From positions 1 through 64,000 of the forward strand of contig NZ_JAFMPP010000019.1 of assembly GCF_017349315.1 (NCBI RefSeq): a DNA stretch of 64,000 bases, read 5' to 3'. The notes under the pieces are model-generated. The model was not told the DNA's origin. It saw nothing but the letters and a program-made list of their open reading frames with translations, and made no database searches. Position numbers and translations under genes: made by a program. Positions 1 through 13,032 of this stretch are shown here, piece by piece. Position 1 is the first letter of the stretch. Every line of letters begins with the position of its first letter. The stretch comes from Jiella flava. Lineage in GTDB: Bacteria > Pseudomonadota > Alphaproteobacteria > Rhizobiales > Rhizobiaceae.

Positions 1-369
1 AAGCCGCGGCATGTGCCGGTGCTGATCGCGGTGATCGATGATCTGTGCGCCGACGCCGATGCCGTCTGGGATCGCCTCAATTCAGAAGAGCGAGAAATCA
101 TCGACGACATCCGGGCGCAAGGCGCGCTGCTGAAAGCCGGTGGCTGGCCTCCCTATCGCCAACCACAAGATTGCTTCTTTCGATATAAAACGCCGAATAT
201 CGATGCTCTGGTCGACAATTTCGGTAATCGTGCCGAGGATGTCTCAGCGTCGCTCTTTGAACGCTGGCGCCCCTATCCCGCCAAGAAACCACCGCTCGCC
301 GCTCCCGTTCCGGGCCTGCCGGCAGAAGCGCCCCCCTTGCCGCAGGCCTTGGAGGGCAAGCTCCCCTGA
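1..369 (+). CDS. C-terminal part of an unknown protein, upstream tandem copy
   Basis: The reading frame is open from base 1 (AAG) to the TGA at 367-369, so the start lies outside the window. The 122 visible residues match the C-terminal half of the gene at 484-1188 with no indel at a constant offset of 819 bp. Differences cluster in one short patch (about bases 192-258), and the last ~120 bases, including the stop and ten bases beyond, are identical. No domain is recognised. It is acidic in the middle (DDLCADADAVWD) and ends in a proline-rich tail (PVPGLPAEAPPLP). Tandem paralogues with one variable patch are sometimes immunity proteins of toxin systems, but nothing here proves that. Confidence 0.7.
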   Translation, partial: KPRHVPVLIAVIDDLCADADAVWDRLNSEEREIIDDIRAQGALLKAGGWPPYRQPQDCFFRYKTPNIDALVDNFGNRAEDVSASLFERWRPYPAKKPPLAAPVPGLPAEAPPLPQALEGKLP

Positions 370-483
370 TCGGCGGATCCGGGCGGCGGGGCCCAGACAA
401 AGCAGGCAGCTGCGAGACCGATGCGGCCTCCGCCGTCAAACATCCTGCGATCCATTCAGCGCCATCCAGGAGATTTTCTGGCC

Positions 484-1188
484 ATGATCGAAATCACACC
501 CGCCATTATGGGGCCGGGCATCGAGGAGGAATATGCCGATGCCATGGCCGCCATCACCGATCTGCGGCGCGCGCTGGGCGGCGAGCGCCGGCTGACCAAC
601 GACACCCCCGATGGCCGCGTGCTGCTCGAAATCGCCTGGATCGAGCAAGAGATCGGGCGGCGGCGCCTGCCGATCCCGGTCCCTCACAGCTATGCCGGGA
701 CGATCTATTATGTGGTGGGGTCCGGAGATCTTGCCTGCGTGGCGGACATCGTCGATCCGGACGGGCTGGATGATGCGCTCGGGCGGCTCTACTTGGTTTT
801 GCGTGGTCATGGCCTGCTCAAGCCGCGGCATGTGCCGGTGCTGATCGCGATGATCGATGATCTGTGCGCCGACGCCGATGCCGTCTGGGATCGCCTCAAT
901 TCAGAAGAGCGAGAGATCATCGACGACATCCGGGCACAAGGCGCGCTGCTGAAAGCCGGTGGCTGGCCCCCCTATCGCCAACCGCAGGACCGTTTCTTTC
1001 GATATAAAACGCCTAACCTCGATGCTCTGGTCGACAATTTCGGCAACCTAACTCGTAGTATCGCAATCTCTCTTTTTGAACGCTGGCGCCCCTATCCCGC
1101 CAAGAAACCACCGCTCGCCGCTCCCGTTCCGGGCCTGCCGGCAGAAGCGCCCCCCTTGCCGCAGGCCTTGGAGGGCAAGCTCCCCTGA
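484..1188 (+). CDS. Unknown 234-aa protein, downstream tandem copy
   Basis: The start is placed at ATG 484 because AGGAG at about 470 precedes it at a usual distance; an in-frame ATG at 421 lacks such a site. The product is soluble with no signal peptide or membrane segment, contains a helical N-terminal half and ends in an Ala/Pro-rich tail. I do not recognise a family. The C-terminal ~120 residues repeat the partial gene upstream, with a divergent patch at residues ~178-198 (DALVDNFGN is shared, followed by a different ~8-residue stretch, then FERWRPYP shared). The short spacing between the copies suggests co-transcription. Duplication is certain from the sequence; function is unknown. Confidence 0.75.
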   Translation: MIEITPAIMGPGIEEEYADAMAAITDLRRALGGERRLTNDTPDGRVLLEIAWIEQEIGRRRLPIPVPHSYAGTIYYVVGSGDLACVADIVDPDGLDDALGRLYLVLRGHGLLKPRHVPVLIAMIDDLCADADAVWDRLNSEEREIIDDIRAQGALLKAGGWPPYRQPQDRFFRYKTPNLDALVDNFGNLTRSIAISLFERWRPYPAKKPPLAAPVPGLPAEAPPLPQALEGKLP

Positions 1189-1307
1189 TCGGCGGATCAG
1201 GACAAAGCTCAGGGGCTGAACCGCAAGGCGGTCCGACGAAAAAGACCGCGATGCGGGCCCCTCCGATGGCGAAATCTGCACCCCGAAACAGCCCCCAAAC
1301 ATCAAAA

Positions 1308-1335
1308 GGCCGCTTTCCCGGCAGGGAAAGCGGCC
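1308..1335 (-). terminator. Rho-independent terminator of the mini transcription unit
   Basis: A perfect 12-bp inverted repeat (GGCCGCTTTCCC / GGGAAAGCGGCC) encloses a 4-base loop. Read on the minus strand the stem is followed by TTTT (plus-strand AAAA at 1304-1307), so it ends transcription coming from the small ORF at 1390-1467. Confidence 0.85.
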
Positions 1336-1389
1336 CCGTGATCTGCGTCAGCCGGCGGTCGTCAGAGACCGTGGCGGTATCCGCAATTC

Positions 1390-1467
1390 TCAGGCGAAGC
1401 GCGGAGGCTGCTCCGTCGAAACACCGAGAATCATAGATCCAACCGGCTTCAGACAATCACTCGACAT
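1390..1467 (-). CDS. 25-residue small ORF with an extended Shine-Dalgarno
   Basis: ATG at 1467 is preceded by AAAGGAGGTGATCC (1469-1482), which pairs with essentially the whole anti-Shine-Dalgarno tail of 16S rRNA, with AGGAGG 7 bases from the start. The 25 codons begin MSSDCLKPVG and end EQPPRFA, with one Cys and no repeated regulatory codons. A consensus-like promoter (1505-1533) lies just upstream and a strong terminator (1308-1335) follows ~55 bases after the stop, giving a transcript of about 190 nt. It could be a small protein, a leader peptide without a downstream gene, a peptide precursor, or a dual-function RNA. No known family is recognised. The unit itself is well supported; the role is not. 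Confidence 0.65.
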   Translation of the reverse strand: MSSDCLKPVGSMILGVSTEQPPRFA

Positions 1468-1504
1468 TGGATCACCTCCTTTCACTTCGTTGAACACAAA
1501 GAAG

Positions 1505-1533
1505 AGTATGGGGCGCGGATTCGGGCCGTGCAA
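1505..1533 (-). promoter_or_regulatory. Sigma-70-type promoter for the small ORF
   Basis: On the minus strand TTGCAC (plus 1528-1533) and CATACT (plus 1505-1510) are separated by exactly 17 bp. The expected start of transcription is near 1498, about 30 bases before the ATG at 1467, so the leader is little more than the ribosome-binding site. Confidence 0.6.
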
Positions 1534-1677
1534 GAGGCTGCCGGAATTTTCGCCAGTCTCGCACAAGCTCAGCGAGCAATCTCCGGCAACATTGCGGCTG
1601 ACGGCGCTCGCAACACTGGATGCGCCTGGCATCTCTCGGACAAACGCCCTCCGTCTTTCGCCCAATGCCGCCATTGC

Positions 1678-1869
1678 TCAACCCGCACCCAGCGGCTCGG
1701 CCGTCGGCCGCATCGCGGCGACATCCAGCGTTCCGCCGGGCTCGATCGCCAGAAACCGCGCCGGGTCGATTCCCGCCGCGTCCAGGGCCTGGCGCAACGC
1801 CGTTGCCGGCTCATCGCGCGGCAGGCCGGGCACCGCGGTGGGCCATTCCCCTCCACCGCGCCGCGCCAC
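1678..1869 (-). CDS. Possible 63-aa protein or gene remnant
   Basis: A GTG-started frame within the 464-bp stretch between the small ORF and acs. The peptide has a plausible composition (a helix-like segment ALRQALDAAGIDPARF followed by GGTLDVAAM), and codon third positions are GC-rich as in neighbouring genes. There is no good ribosome-binding site and no recognised family. It may be the 3-prime end of a lost gene. The rest of 1534-1931 shows nothing else I can support. Confidence 0.3.
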   Translation of the reverse strand: MARRGGGEWPTAVPGLPRDEPATALRQALDAAGIDPARFLAIEPGGTLDVAAMRPTAEPLGAG

Positions 1870-1931
1870 GGCCTGAAGACTTCGGGGCCAGGGTTCTGCG
1901 AAACGAGATACGCGTCGCGACCGCCCGCCGG

Positions 1932-3881
<1,950 letters not shown>

Positions 3882-4025
3882 CGTCTTCCTCCCAGACATG
3901 CTACATGCGAACCGCTTGGTCGGCGGCCTCCTCCCCCGCATTTAGGGCAGGAATCCCGGCAAGGTCCAGGTGAACAGCGTTAGACTTTCGGCAAGCGCCA
4001 TCCCAGCCAGTCTGTCGCCGTCTAC

Positions 4026-4424
4026 TCATCCCCAGGTGCCGATCACCACGCCCATGATGATGAAGACGCCGAGCCAGTGGCCGCCATTGATCAGAGTCTG
4101 TTTGCGCGGCCGGGCCTCGAAGGAATGGTCGACGACCATCGGCGCGAGGATGAAGCCGGCCCAGACGATCAGGGCATTGAGCAGGGTATTTTGCAGGGTG
4201 ATCCCGCCGATATGGGCAGAGACGCCGGCCAACATTTCGGCGATGACGAAATAGGCGATGAAGACGATGAGCAGCGGTGCGAATTTGAGGCCGGGCTCGC
4301 CCTCGTAGCCCGGCGCCGTCATCCAGGGCTTTTCGAACAGCTTGTGCCAGAAGAAGCCGAAGCCGAAGGCGAGAAGCGCGGCAATGAGGCTCGGAACGGG
4401 ATTGGCGGCATCGGCAAGACCCAT
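4026..4424 (-). CDS. DUF1761 membrane protein
   Basis: A 132-residue protein with about four hydrophobic segments and the DUF1761 pattern: a WHKLFEKPWM motif after the first helix and a final SFEARPRKQTLINGGHWL segment before the last helix. It is expected in the inner membrane; the family has no established function. AAAGGAT (4434-4440 region) precedes the ATG at 4424. That ribosome-binding site overlaps the parS-like palindrome at 4436-4451, so ParB binding there could affect its translation or transcription. It is not clearly in an operon with the neighbouring permease, which ends ~180 bp upstream. Confidence 0.8.
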   Translation of the reverse strand: MGLADAANPVPSLIAALLAFGFGFFWHKLFEKPWMTAPGYEGEPGLKFAPLLIVFIAYFVIAEMLAGVSAHIGGITLQNTLLNALIVWAGFILAPMVVDHSFEARPRKQTLINGGHWLGVFIIMGVVIGTWG

Positions 4425-4435
4425 GGGGCTGAGAT

Positions 4436-4451
4436 CCTTTCACGTGAAACA
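4436..4451. promoter_or_regulatory. parS: parS-like ParB-binding site 1
   Basis: CCTTTCACGTGAAACA matches 14 of 16 positions of the parS consensus TGTTTCACGTGAAACA. It lies in the untranslated leader of the DUF1761 gene and is the only non-coding one of the five sites in the window. Confidence 0.7.
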
Positions 4452-4604
4452 TGAGCGGCGGCCGGCGGAGCCTCGCCGGGGGTGATGGCGTGGCACCGCA
4501 TGATCGAAGCGGAAGATGGGCATCGCTCACATGATGCCGTGGCGCGCCACGCGGTTTTCGAGACAACGCCCTTGCCGCCGCTTCGTTGCGGGGCGCCGGC
4601 ACCC

Positions 4605-5705
4605 TCATGGCGCCGCGCCGTCGCGCTCGTCATAGATGCCGCCGAGCGTATCCTCCACATAAAGCTCGCGCACGAACACCATGATCACCGCCACCAGCGG
4701 CACCGCCAGCGCAATGCCAAGGGTGCCGAGCAAGACGCCGAACACCGCCTGGGCGCCCAGCGTCAGCACCGGCGGCAGCGATGAGGTGTAGCGCTGGGCG
4801 AGCGGCTGGGCGACATTGCTCTCGACGCCCTGCACCAGGACATAGATGCCGAGCCCCCAGACCGCCATCGACATCGATTCCGACAGGCCGACAAGAACGA
4901 TCGGGATGCCGGCGATGAATGGGCCGAGCGTCGGAATGAAGGCGAGCAACCCGGCCTGCAGCGCCAAGAGGAAGGCGGTGGGCATGCCCGCCAGCCATAG
5001 GCCGACAAAGGTGACGACGAAGACGATCGCCATCGAAATGCCGGTGCCGCAGACCCACAGGATCAGCTCTTCGGTGGCGGCGCCGATGGTCTCGTTCAAA
5101 CGGCGGCGCTTCGACTTCGGAAACAGGCTGACCAGGCCGCGCCGATAGATATCCGGCTGGGCGATCAGAAAGATCGCGATAAACACGACGACGAAGATGT
5201 TACCGAGCCCGCCGAGCACCGAGAACATCGCCTGAGAAGCGGAGGAGAAGATCCCGGACGGGTTCGGCAGCAGCGTATCGAGCCCCAGCGATCGGCCGCC
5301 ATCACCGCCATTTGCCCCGTTGCCTCCGGCGCTTTTGTCGCCCTGGCCGGACGGAATGCCCATGTCGGAGACGGTCTTGGCGAGCGCATGCAGCTGCTCG
5401 CGCAGCTGATGCCACAGATCGTTGAACTGGGTGACCAGGGTAAAGCCGCCCCAAAACAATCCGCCGCCGATGGCAACGACCAGAAAGCCGACGACGATCC
5501 AGAAGGCCCAGTTGCGTGGCAGGCCGGCCCAGCGCAGCGGCCGGGCAAGCGCGGCGACGATCGCCGCGAGGAGCAGGCCGCCGAAGATTAGCAGGAGAGC
5601 GGGTGCCGCGGCCCACACCAACGCTGCCGTAGCCGTCATGGCAAGCACGACCGCGGTGACGATCGTCGCCTTCTTGGTGAGTTCTTCCTCGACCTCGTCT
5701 TTCAC
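4605..5705 (-). CDS. AI-2E family permease
   Basis: A 366-residue polytopic membrane protein with the family layout: two N-terminal transmembrane segments, a soluble loop (residues ~75-145, here with a Gly/Asn-rich stretch SAGGNGANGGDGG), then five or six C-terminal segments including the conserved LGPFIAGIP. The family is named for an E. coli member linked to autoinducer-2 export, but most members have no proven substrate and some exchange ions, so no quorum-sensing role is claimed. The start ATG 5705 gives the usual length. It is an isolated gene transcribed away from dedA. Confidence 0.85.
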   Translation of the reverse strand: MKDEVEEELTKKATIVTAVVLAMTATAALVWAAAPALLLIFGGLLLAAIVAALARPLRWAGLPRNWAFWIVVGFLVVAIGGGLFWGGFTLVTQFNDLWHQLREQLHALAKTVSDMGIPSGQGDKSAGGNGANGGDGGRSLGLDTLLPNPSGIFSSASQAMFSVLGGLGNIFVVVFIAIFLIAQPDIYRRGLVSLFPKSKRRRLNETIGAATEELILWVCGTGISMAIVFVVTFVGLWLAGMPTAFLLALQAGLLAFIPTLGPFIAGIPIVLVGLSESMSMAVWGLGIYVLVQGVESNVAQPLAQRYTSSLPPVLTLGAQAVFGVLLGTLGIALAVPLVAVIMVFVRELYVEDTLGGIYDERDGAAP

Positions 5706-6121
5706 GCGCGGCTCTCCGTCACAGGGGGTGCGCCAGCCGATATGGCGCCCGATTGCCGTAGGGACAGTTGGCGAAGCGATGGCCGGCTACCGGCTTTCGC
5801 GCCAAAGCCACGCGCCGCAAGGCTTAGAGTGGCGTTTCACCTTGGACGCCGCCGAGCGCATGCGCCGCAGGTGGGAATTGTCCGACTGCCGGAACGCATC
5901 GGTCCGCCGCCAGCATCGGCGCAATGTTACGAAATCGTATAGTGTGCCGCGCTACCCTTGCCCCCCATGCGCCGTTACAGCCCCATGCATCCGCCAAACC
6001 ATCGCCAAGCCCCCTCGCAACGCTCTGGCCCGGCATCACGGCGATCCGCGTCGATCGATCACCATCCGTGCGGCCGTTGCCGGCAGACCGCACGCTTACC
6101 TGCAGGTTCGAAGTCGCTTTC
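5706..6121. other. Gene-free 416-bp divergent intergenic region
   Basis: It lies between the divergent AI-2E permease and dedA genes, so it should contain both promoters. No ORF with a credible ribosome-binding site and no clear hairpin or repeat was found. An AT-richer stretch near 5925-5945 is the most promoter-like part. Confidence 0.5.
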
Positions 6122-6769
6122 ATGACCTCCATCATCGCCACGCTCTCCGCCTGGGTGCTTGCCGTCATCTCGGCGCTCGGCCTGCCCGGCATCGCTGTTC
6201 TGATGGCGCTTGAATCGGCCTGCCTGCCGATCCCGTCCGAAATCGTCATGCCGTTTGCCGGCTATCTCGCCTCGACCGGACGGTTCGATCTCATCATGGT
6301 GTCGCTGGCCGGGGCGATCGGCTGCAATCTCGGCTCCTGGGCCGCCTACGCCGTTGGTGCCCGTGGCGGGCGCAAGCTGATCGAGCGCTGGAGCCACAAG
6401 GCGATCTTCAGCGAGCGCGAATTGGTGCTGTCGGAAAAGTTCTTCGCCCGCTACGGCGCCTCGGCGGTGTTCCTGGCGCGGTTGTTGCCGGTGGTGCGCT
6501 CCTTCATCGCGGTGCCGGCCGGCATGGCGCGGATGAACCGGCTGACCTTCCACCTCTACACCTTCGCCGGCTCGTTCATCTGGTGTCTGGGCCTTGCCTG
6601 GGTGGGCAAGCTGCTCGGCGATCACTGGAACGACAGCCCGGCGATGAAGACCGCTTTTCACATCGCCGATGCCGTGATGATCCTCGCGCTCATCGCCGCC
6701 GGGATCTGGTATTGGCGCCGCCGCCGGCGGCAGGCCCGCGAAGGCCTCGGCGGCGAAGGTCAGGCGTAG
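6122..6769 (+). CDS. DedA family membrane protein
   Basis: A 215-residue inner-membrane protein of the DedA/VTT superfamily, several of which act as undecaprenyl-phosphate or lipid flippases. It shows the N-terminal re-entrant motif ESACLPIPSEIVMPFAGYLA and the second conserved loop with ARLLPVVRSFIAVPAGMARM, both containing the residues typical of the family. The ATG at 6122 is chosen because the upstream part of the open frame is Arg/Pro-rich and not membrane-like. The gene overlaps the 3-prime end of the convergent YggS-type gene by 10 bp. Confidence 0.88.
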   Translation: MTSIIATLSAWVLAVISALGLPGIAVLMALESACLPIPSEIVMPFAGYLASTGRFDLIMVSLAGAIGCNLGSWAAYAVGARGGRKLIERWSHKAIFSERELVLSEKFFARYGASAVFLARLLPVVRSFIAVPAGMARMNRLTFHLYTFAGSFIWCLGLAWVGKLLGDHWNDSPAMKTAFHIADAVMILALIAAGIWYWRRRRRQAREGLGGEGQA

Positions 6770-7428
6770 TCGCGCGCGCCGAAAATCGCCGAGCCGACGC
6801 GCACCGAGGTCGCGCCCATCTCGACGGCGGTTTCGAAATCGCCGCTCATGCCCATGGAAAGTTTGTCGAGACCCGCCTCGCCGGCGAGCTTTTTCAAAAG
6901 CGCGAAATGCGGGCCGGGATTTTCATCCGCCGGCGGAATGCACATCAGGCCCTCGAGCGCCAAGCCGTGTTCCTCGCGGCAGCGCGCAACGAAGGCGACC
7001 GCCTCGCTCGGCAGAATGCCGGCCTTCTGGGGCTCCTCGCCGGTGTTGACCTGGACATAGAGGCGCGGCGTGCGGCCCTGTTTGGCGATCTCCTTGGCCA
7101 GCTCGCGAGCGATCTTCTCCCGGTCGACGCTCTCGATCACGTCGAACAGCGCGACCGCATCGGCCGCCTTATTTGACTGCAGCGGCCCGATCAGCCGCAA
7201 TTCGATGTCCGGAAAGCGCTCGCGCAGCGCCGGCCATTTGGCCTTGGCCTCCTGCACCTTGTTCTCGCCGAACACCCGCTGCCCGGCCTCGAGCACCGGC
7301 AGGATCGCCGCCGCGTCATGGGTCTTCGACACCGCGACGAGAGTCACGGCGCCGGCGGGGCGGCCGCCCCCCGTCGCGGCCTTGTCGATCGCGGATAGAA
7401 CGGCTCGGTATCGCTCGGCGATGGGCAT
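6760..7428 (-). CDS. YggS/PROSC-family pyridoxal-phosphate homeostasis protein
   Basis: A 222-residue single-domain PLP-binding protein of the YggS family, which buffers free pyridoxal phosphate in the cytoplasm. The PLP lysine is in TLVAVSKTH (residue ~31), followed by FGENKVQEA and the late MSGDFETAVEMGATSVRVGSAIFG segment, which binds the phosphate. Start ATG 7428 has GGAAGGA at a usual distance; an upstream in-frame ATG at 7452 is possible. The 3-prime end overlaps dedA by 10 bp tail to tail. Confidence 0.9.
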   Translation of the reverse strand: MPIAERYRAVLSAIDKAATGGGRPAGAVTLVAVSKTHDAAAILPVLEAGQRVFGENKVQEAKAKWPALRERFPDIELRLIGPLQSNKAADAVALFDVIESVDREKIARELAKEIAKQGRTPRLYVQVNTGEEPQKAGILPSEAVAFVARCREEHGLALEGLMCIPPADENPGPHFALLKKLAGEAGLDKLSMGMSGDFETAVEMGATSVRVGSAIFGARDYA

Positions 7429-7576
7429 GGCTGACGTCCTTCCAACAATCATGTCGCCCTGCTCCCATATCAAACGACGCCCCGCGAGCAAGCTTGGTTG
7501 ACGGGTCCTGCGAAGCGGTGTTGAACGACGGGCAACGACTTCCAAGACGGCTCTCCCAGCGAAAAGCATCCCGACT

Positions 7577-10181
<2,605 letters not shown>

Positions 10182-10195
<14 letters not shown>

Positions 10196-10769
10196 TCGCG
10201 CCCTGCGCCCTGCCCTGTCCCAGCGGCGCCCGGCTCGCACCCTCCTCCTTGCCGCCGGAGCGCTCATGGCCGGCGCAGCGCTGCTGCTTGCCGGCTGCCG
10301 CGCCGGCCCGCTCTACGGCACTTACGGCGTTGCCACGGTCGATTTCGGCAGCACCCAGTCGCGCCTGCCCTATACGGGCCGGATCGCCATCACCGAGGCC
10401 GATACCCGCACCGATCAGTTGGTCCGCAACGAGCTTCTGTTCCGCCTCAATCGCGGCACGCCGGTCACCAATCCGCTCTACGAGGTCAAGCTCGCCGTCA
10501 CCGGCAAGGCGCGCGGCACGATCGTGCAGAGTGAAGGCGTGTCGCGCTCGGTGATCTATATCGAGACCGCGACCTATCAGGTCGTGCGGCTTGCCGACCG
10601 GGTCGTGGTCGCCTCTGGCACACGCTCGGTGACGGTGCCCTACGACCAGACGATCCAGCTCTATCAGAGCCAGCGCGCCCTGAAGAATGCCCGTAAGGAA
10701 GCGAGCACGGAGCTTGCCGGCTCGCTCGAACTCGCCATCGCCACCGCGCTGTCGAAGAGCGCCGGCTAG
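10182..10769 (+). CDS. lptE: LPS-assembly lipoprotein LptE
   Basis: LptE is the outer-membrane lipoprotein that plugs the LptD barrel in lipopolysaccharide export. The 195-residue product has a long basic N-terminus, a hydrophobic signal segment and the lipobox LLAGC with Cys at residue 39, then a beta-rich domain ([30 protein letters not shown]). Rapid divergence makes sequence identification weak on its own; the position between leuS and holA is what makes the call firm. The ATG overlaps the end of leuS by 14 bp, implying translational coupling. Confidence 0.85.
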
Positions 10770-10888
10770 AAGCATCGATCCGCGGTCCGCCCTGAAGCGT
10801 CGGCGATTGGCTCGAAGCGCAGCGGCGTGAAGGATTTCATCTTTGGCGCCGCCGGCTCGTCGCGGCGCAGCAGGAGGACGCAAGCCGC

Positions 10889-11932
10889 GTGGCCCAAAAG
10901 AAAGCCAGCGAGGTCGATGCCTTTCTCGCTCGGCCCGACTTCGCCTTTTCCCTCGTCGTCTTCTACGGCCCCGACACCGGCCTTGTCGCCGAACGCGCCG
11001 GCAAGCTGGCCCAGGCTTTTGGCGTCGACCCGAGCGATCCCTTCGCGGCCGTGACGCTGGCCGCCGATGATCTGGAAAAGGATATCGGCCGGCTCTATGA
11101 CGAGGCGAAAACCCTGTCGCTGCTCGGCGGCAAGCGGCTGGTGCGGGTGCGCGGCGCCGGCGCCGGGCGGGCACTCTGCGACGCGGTCGGCGAGCTTGCA
11201 GCCGAACACCTTCCCGACACGCTGATCATCGTCGAGGCCGGCGATCTGAAGAAAAACGCCGGCCTGCGGCTGAATGTCGAGCGCGGGCGCCATGGGATGG
11301 CCCTGCCCTGTTATCAGGACGAAGGCCGGGCGCTCGACCAGATGATCGACGAGGAGCTGACCGCCGCCGGCCTGACCATGGACCGCGACGCCCGCGATGC
11401 CCTCAGAGCCCGGCTCGGCGCCGACCGGATCGCCTCGCGCGGCGAGGTGAAGAAGCTCTGCCTCTACGCCCTTGGCACGCCAACGGTGACCGAAGCGGAT
11501 GTCGTCGCGATCGTCGGCGACGTTTCGGCCGACGCGCTTGAGGAAGCGATCGACGCGGCGGCGGCCGGCGCGGTGAAGCGGCTGCCGCATCTGATCGACC
11601 GGCTGACCACGGCGGGCACCGCGACCTTCCAGCTGCATCAGGCGCTGCTGCGCTATTTCCAGCAGCTGCAAGCGCTGCGCGAGGGGGTCGAGCGGCGCGG
11701 CGAGCCGGTGGCCCGCGCGGTGGAGCGCCGCCGCCCGCATTTTCGCCGCCGCGCGGCGCTGGAAGCCGCCCTCAACGCCTGGACGCTGGAGGCGATCGAC
11801 GCGCGGCTGCAGACCATCGAGGCCGACATTCTGGCGAGCCGCAAGGACGCCCACCTCGCCCTCGCCATCACCCACCGCACGCTGATCGACACCGCCGTTA
11901 CGGCCGCCCAACTGCGGGCCCGCCGGTCATAA
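10889..11932 (+). CDS. holA: DNA polymerase III subunit delta
   Basis: HolA is the clamp-loader subunit that opens the sliding clamp. The 347-residue protein shows the family N-terminal pattern (VFYGPDTGLVAERA, then a region ending LVRVRGAG) and the helical C-terminal collar domain (AGTATFQLHQALLRYFQQL). The start is GTG 10889, preceded by CAGGAGG at 10871-10877. It follows lptE by ~120 bp in the same direction and ends the leuS-lptE-holA group. In related genomes its 3-prime side normally faces parB; here 25.7 kb of accessory DNA intervene. Confidence 0.9.
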   Translation: MAQKKASEVDAFLARPDFAFSLVVFYGPDTGLVAERAGKLAQAFGVDPSDPFAAVTLAADDLEKDIGRLYDEAKTLSLLGGKRLVRVRGAGAGRALCDAVGELAAEHLPDTLIIVEAGDLKKNAGLRLNVERGRHGMALPCYQDEGRALDQMIDEELTAAGLTMDRDARDALRARLGADRIASRGEVKKLCLYALGTPTVTEADVVAIVGDVSADALEEAIDAAAAGAVKRLPHLIDRLTTAGTATFQLHQALLRYFQQLQALREGVERRGEPVARAVERRRPHFRRRAALEAALNAWTLEAIDARLQTIEADILASRKDAHLALAITHRTLIDTAVTAAQLRARRS

Positions 11933-11995
11933 CGCATCGCCTGCACGCATCGTCTGTCGAGGGCCCGGTCGAGCCTTGCCCTCCGATCGTAAACC

Positions 11996-12886
11996 TCAAG
12001 CCTCCGGGTCGAACAGCGGCTCAGGAACCCCCGGCACCTTTGTGCGCAGGCTGAAAATCCCGCCCGAATGGGGCAAACGGGCGAGTTCGTCCGCCGGCCG
12101 GCCGTCCCGCGCCGAGGTGATATAGAGCGTCTTCATATCCGCCCCGCCAAAGGCCACCATCGTCGGCGCGCCCGCCGGCACTTGATATTCCGCCAACAGC
12201 TCGCCCGTCGGCGAATAGCGCTGCACCCGACCGCCATCATAGAGCGCCGTCCAGTAGCAGCCCTCGACATCCACGGCGCCGCCATCCGGCCGCCCGCCCC
12301 CGCCACCGGGGTTCGGCTGCAGCTGCGCGAAGATCCGCCGGTTTGACGCCGTGCCGGTCTCGACGTCGTAGTCATAGGCATAGATGGTGAAGCGCGGCGT
12401 ATCGGAATGGTACATCACCCGGCCATCGGGCGAAAAGGCCAGGCCGTTGGAGGTGGTGAGCCCACCTTCGATCTGTGCCAGCCCCCGCTTGTCGAAGCGA
12501 TAGAGCCCGGCCGTCGCGCCGGCCTTCGGCTCGTCGATCGTGCCGAGAAAGAATCGCCCACGTGGATCGGTGCGCCCGTCATTGAAGCGGTTGGTCGCGT
12601 GATGTTCGGGGTTCGGCGCCAGCATCGCAACGCGCGAGCCGTCGGCCGCCAGATGCCAGACGCCGGAACGCAGGCCGGCGATGAAGCCACCATCCTTGCG
12701 GATCGCGAAACAGCCGATCTCCTCCGACAAGGCGATCACCGTGTGGCGCTTGGTCTCCGGCTCGAGGCGATGCAGCTTCATACCTTTGATGTCGACGAAA
12801 TAGAGCGCGGTCTCGCGCGGCGACCAGACCGGGCATTCGCCGAGCGCGCATTGCGAATCGAGAACGAGATCAAGGCGTTCGGTCAT
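11996..12886 (-). CDS. SMP-30/gluconolactonase/LRE family protein
   Basis: A 296-residue six-bladed beta-propeller lactonase-like enzyme. Metal-ligand positions of the family can be seen: the Glu in GECPVWS (residue ~18), the Asn in [12 protein letters not shown], and Asn/Asp in [20 protein letters not shown]. Members hydrolyse sugar lactones such as L-arabinono- or glucono-lactone; the actual substrate cannot be read. It ends 64 bp from holA, convergent, and is the first gene of the accessory stretch. A sugar-lactone role would suit the nearby inositol/sugar-type genes but is not demonstrated. Confidence 0.85.
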   Translation of the reverse strand: MTERLDLVLDSQCALGECPVWSPRETALYFVDIKGMKLHRLEPETKRHTVIALSEEIGCFAIRKDGGFIAGLRSGVWHLAADGSRVAMLAPNPEHHATNRFNDGRTDPRGRFFLGTIDEPKAGATAGLYRFDKRGLAQIEGGLTTSNGLAFSPDGRVMYHSDTPRFTIYAYDYDVETGTASNRRIFAQLQPNPGGGGGRPDGGAVDVEGCYWTALYDGGRVQRYSPTGELLAEYQVPAGAPTMVAFGGADMKTLYITSARDGRPADELARLPHSGGIFSLRTKVPGVPEPLFDPEA

Positions 12887-13032
12887 GGGCTGAAATCCGG
12901 TCGGTTGGAAGAGCGGACAGGGCAGTCTCTCTCGACCGCCGCGGCGCCGACCTTATATCGGCTCGACAGCCCCTCGGCCAGCCGCAAGCCGGCCCGCCCG
13001 AAGGGCGATCACCCCCAATGAGGAGCAGATCG

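Larger units (their letters stand above)
1..1198 (+). repeat. Tandem duplication, unit 819 bp
   Basis: Bases 1-379 align with 820-1198 without gaps. Mismatches are sparse up to about base 160, dense between about 162 and 258, and absent from there to 379. The repeat ends ten bases after the two stop codons. This uneven pattern suggests gene conversion of the ends or selection on the middle patch. Confidence 0.9.

Noticed and set aside
4605-5705. Quorum-sensing (autoinducer-2) function for the AI-2E-family permease
   Set aside because: The family name is historical, no lsr or luxS gene is nearby, and most members transport other things.
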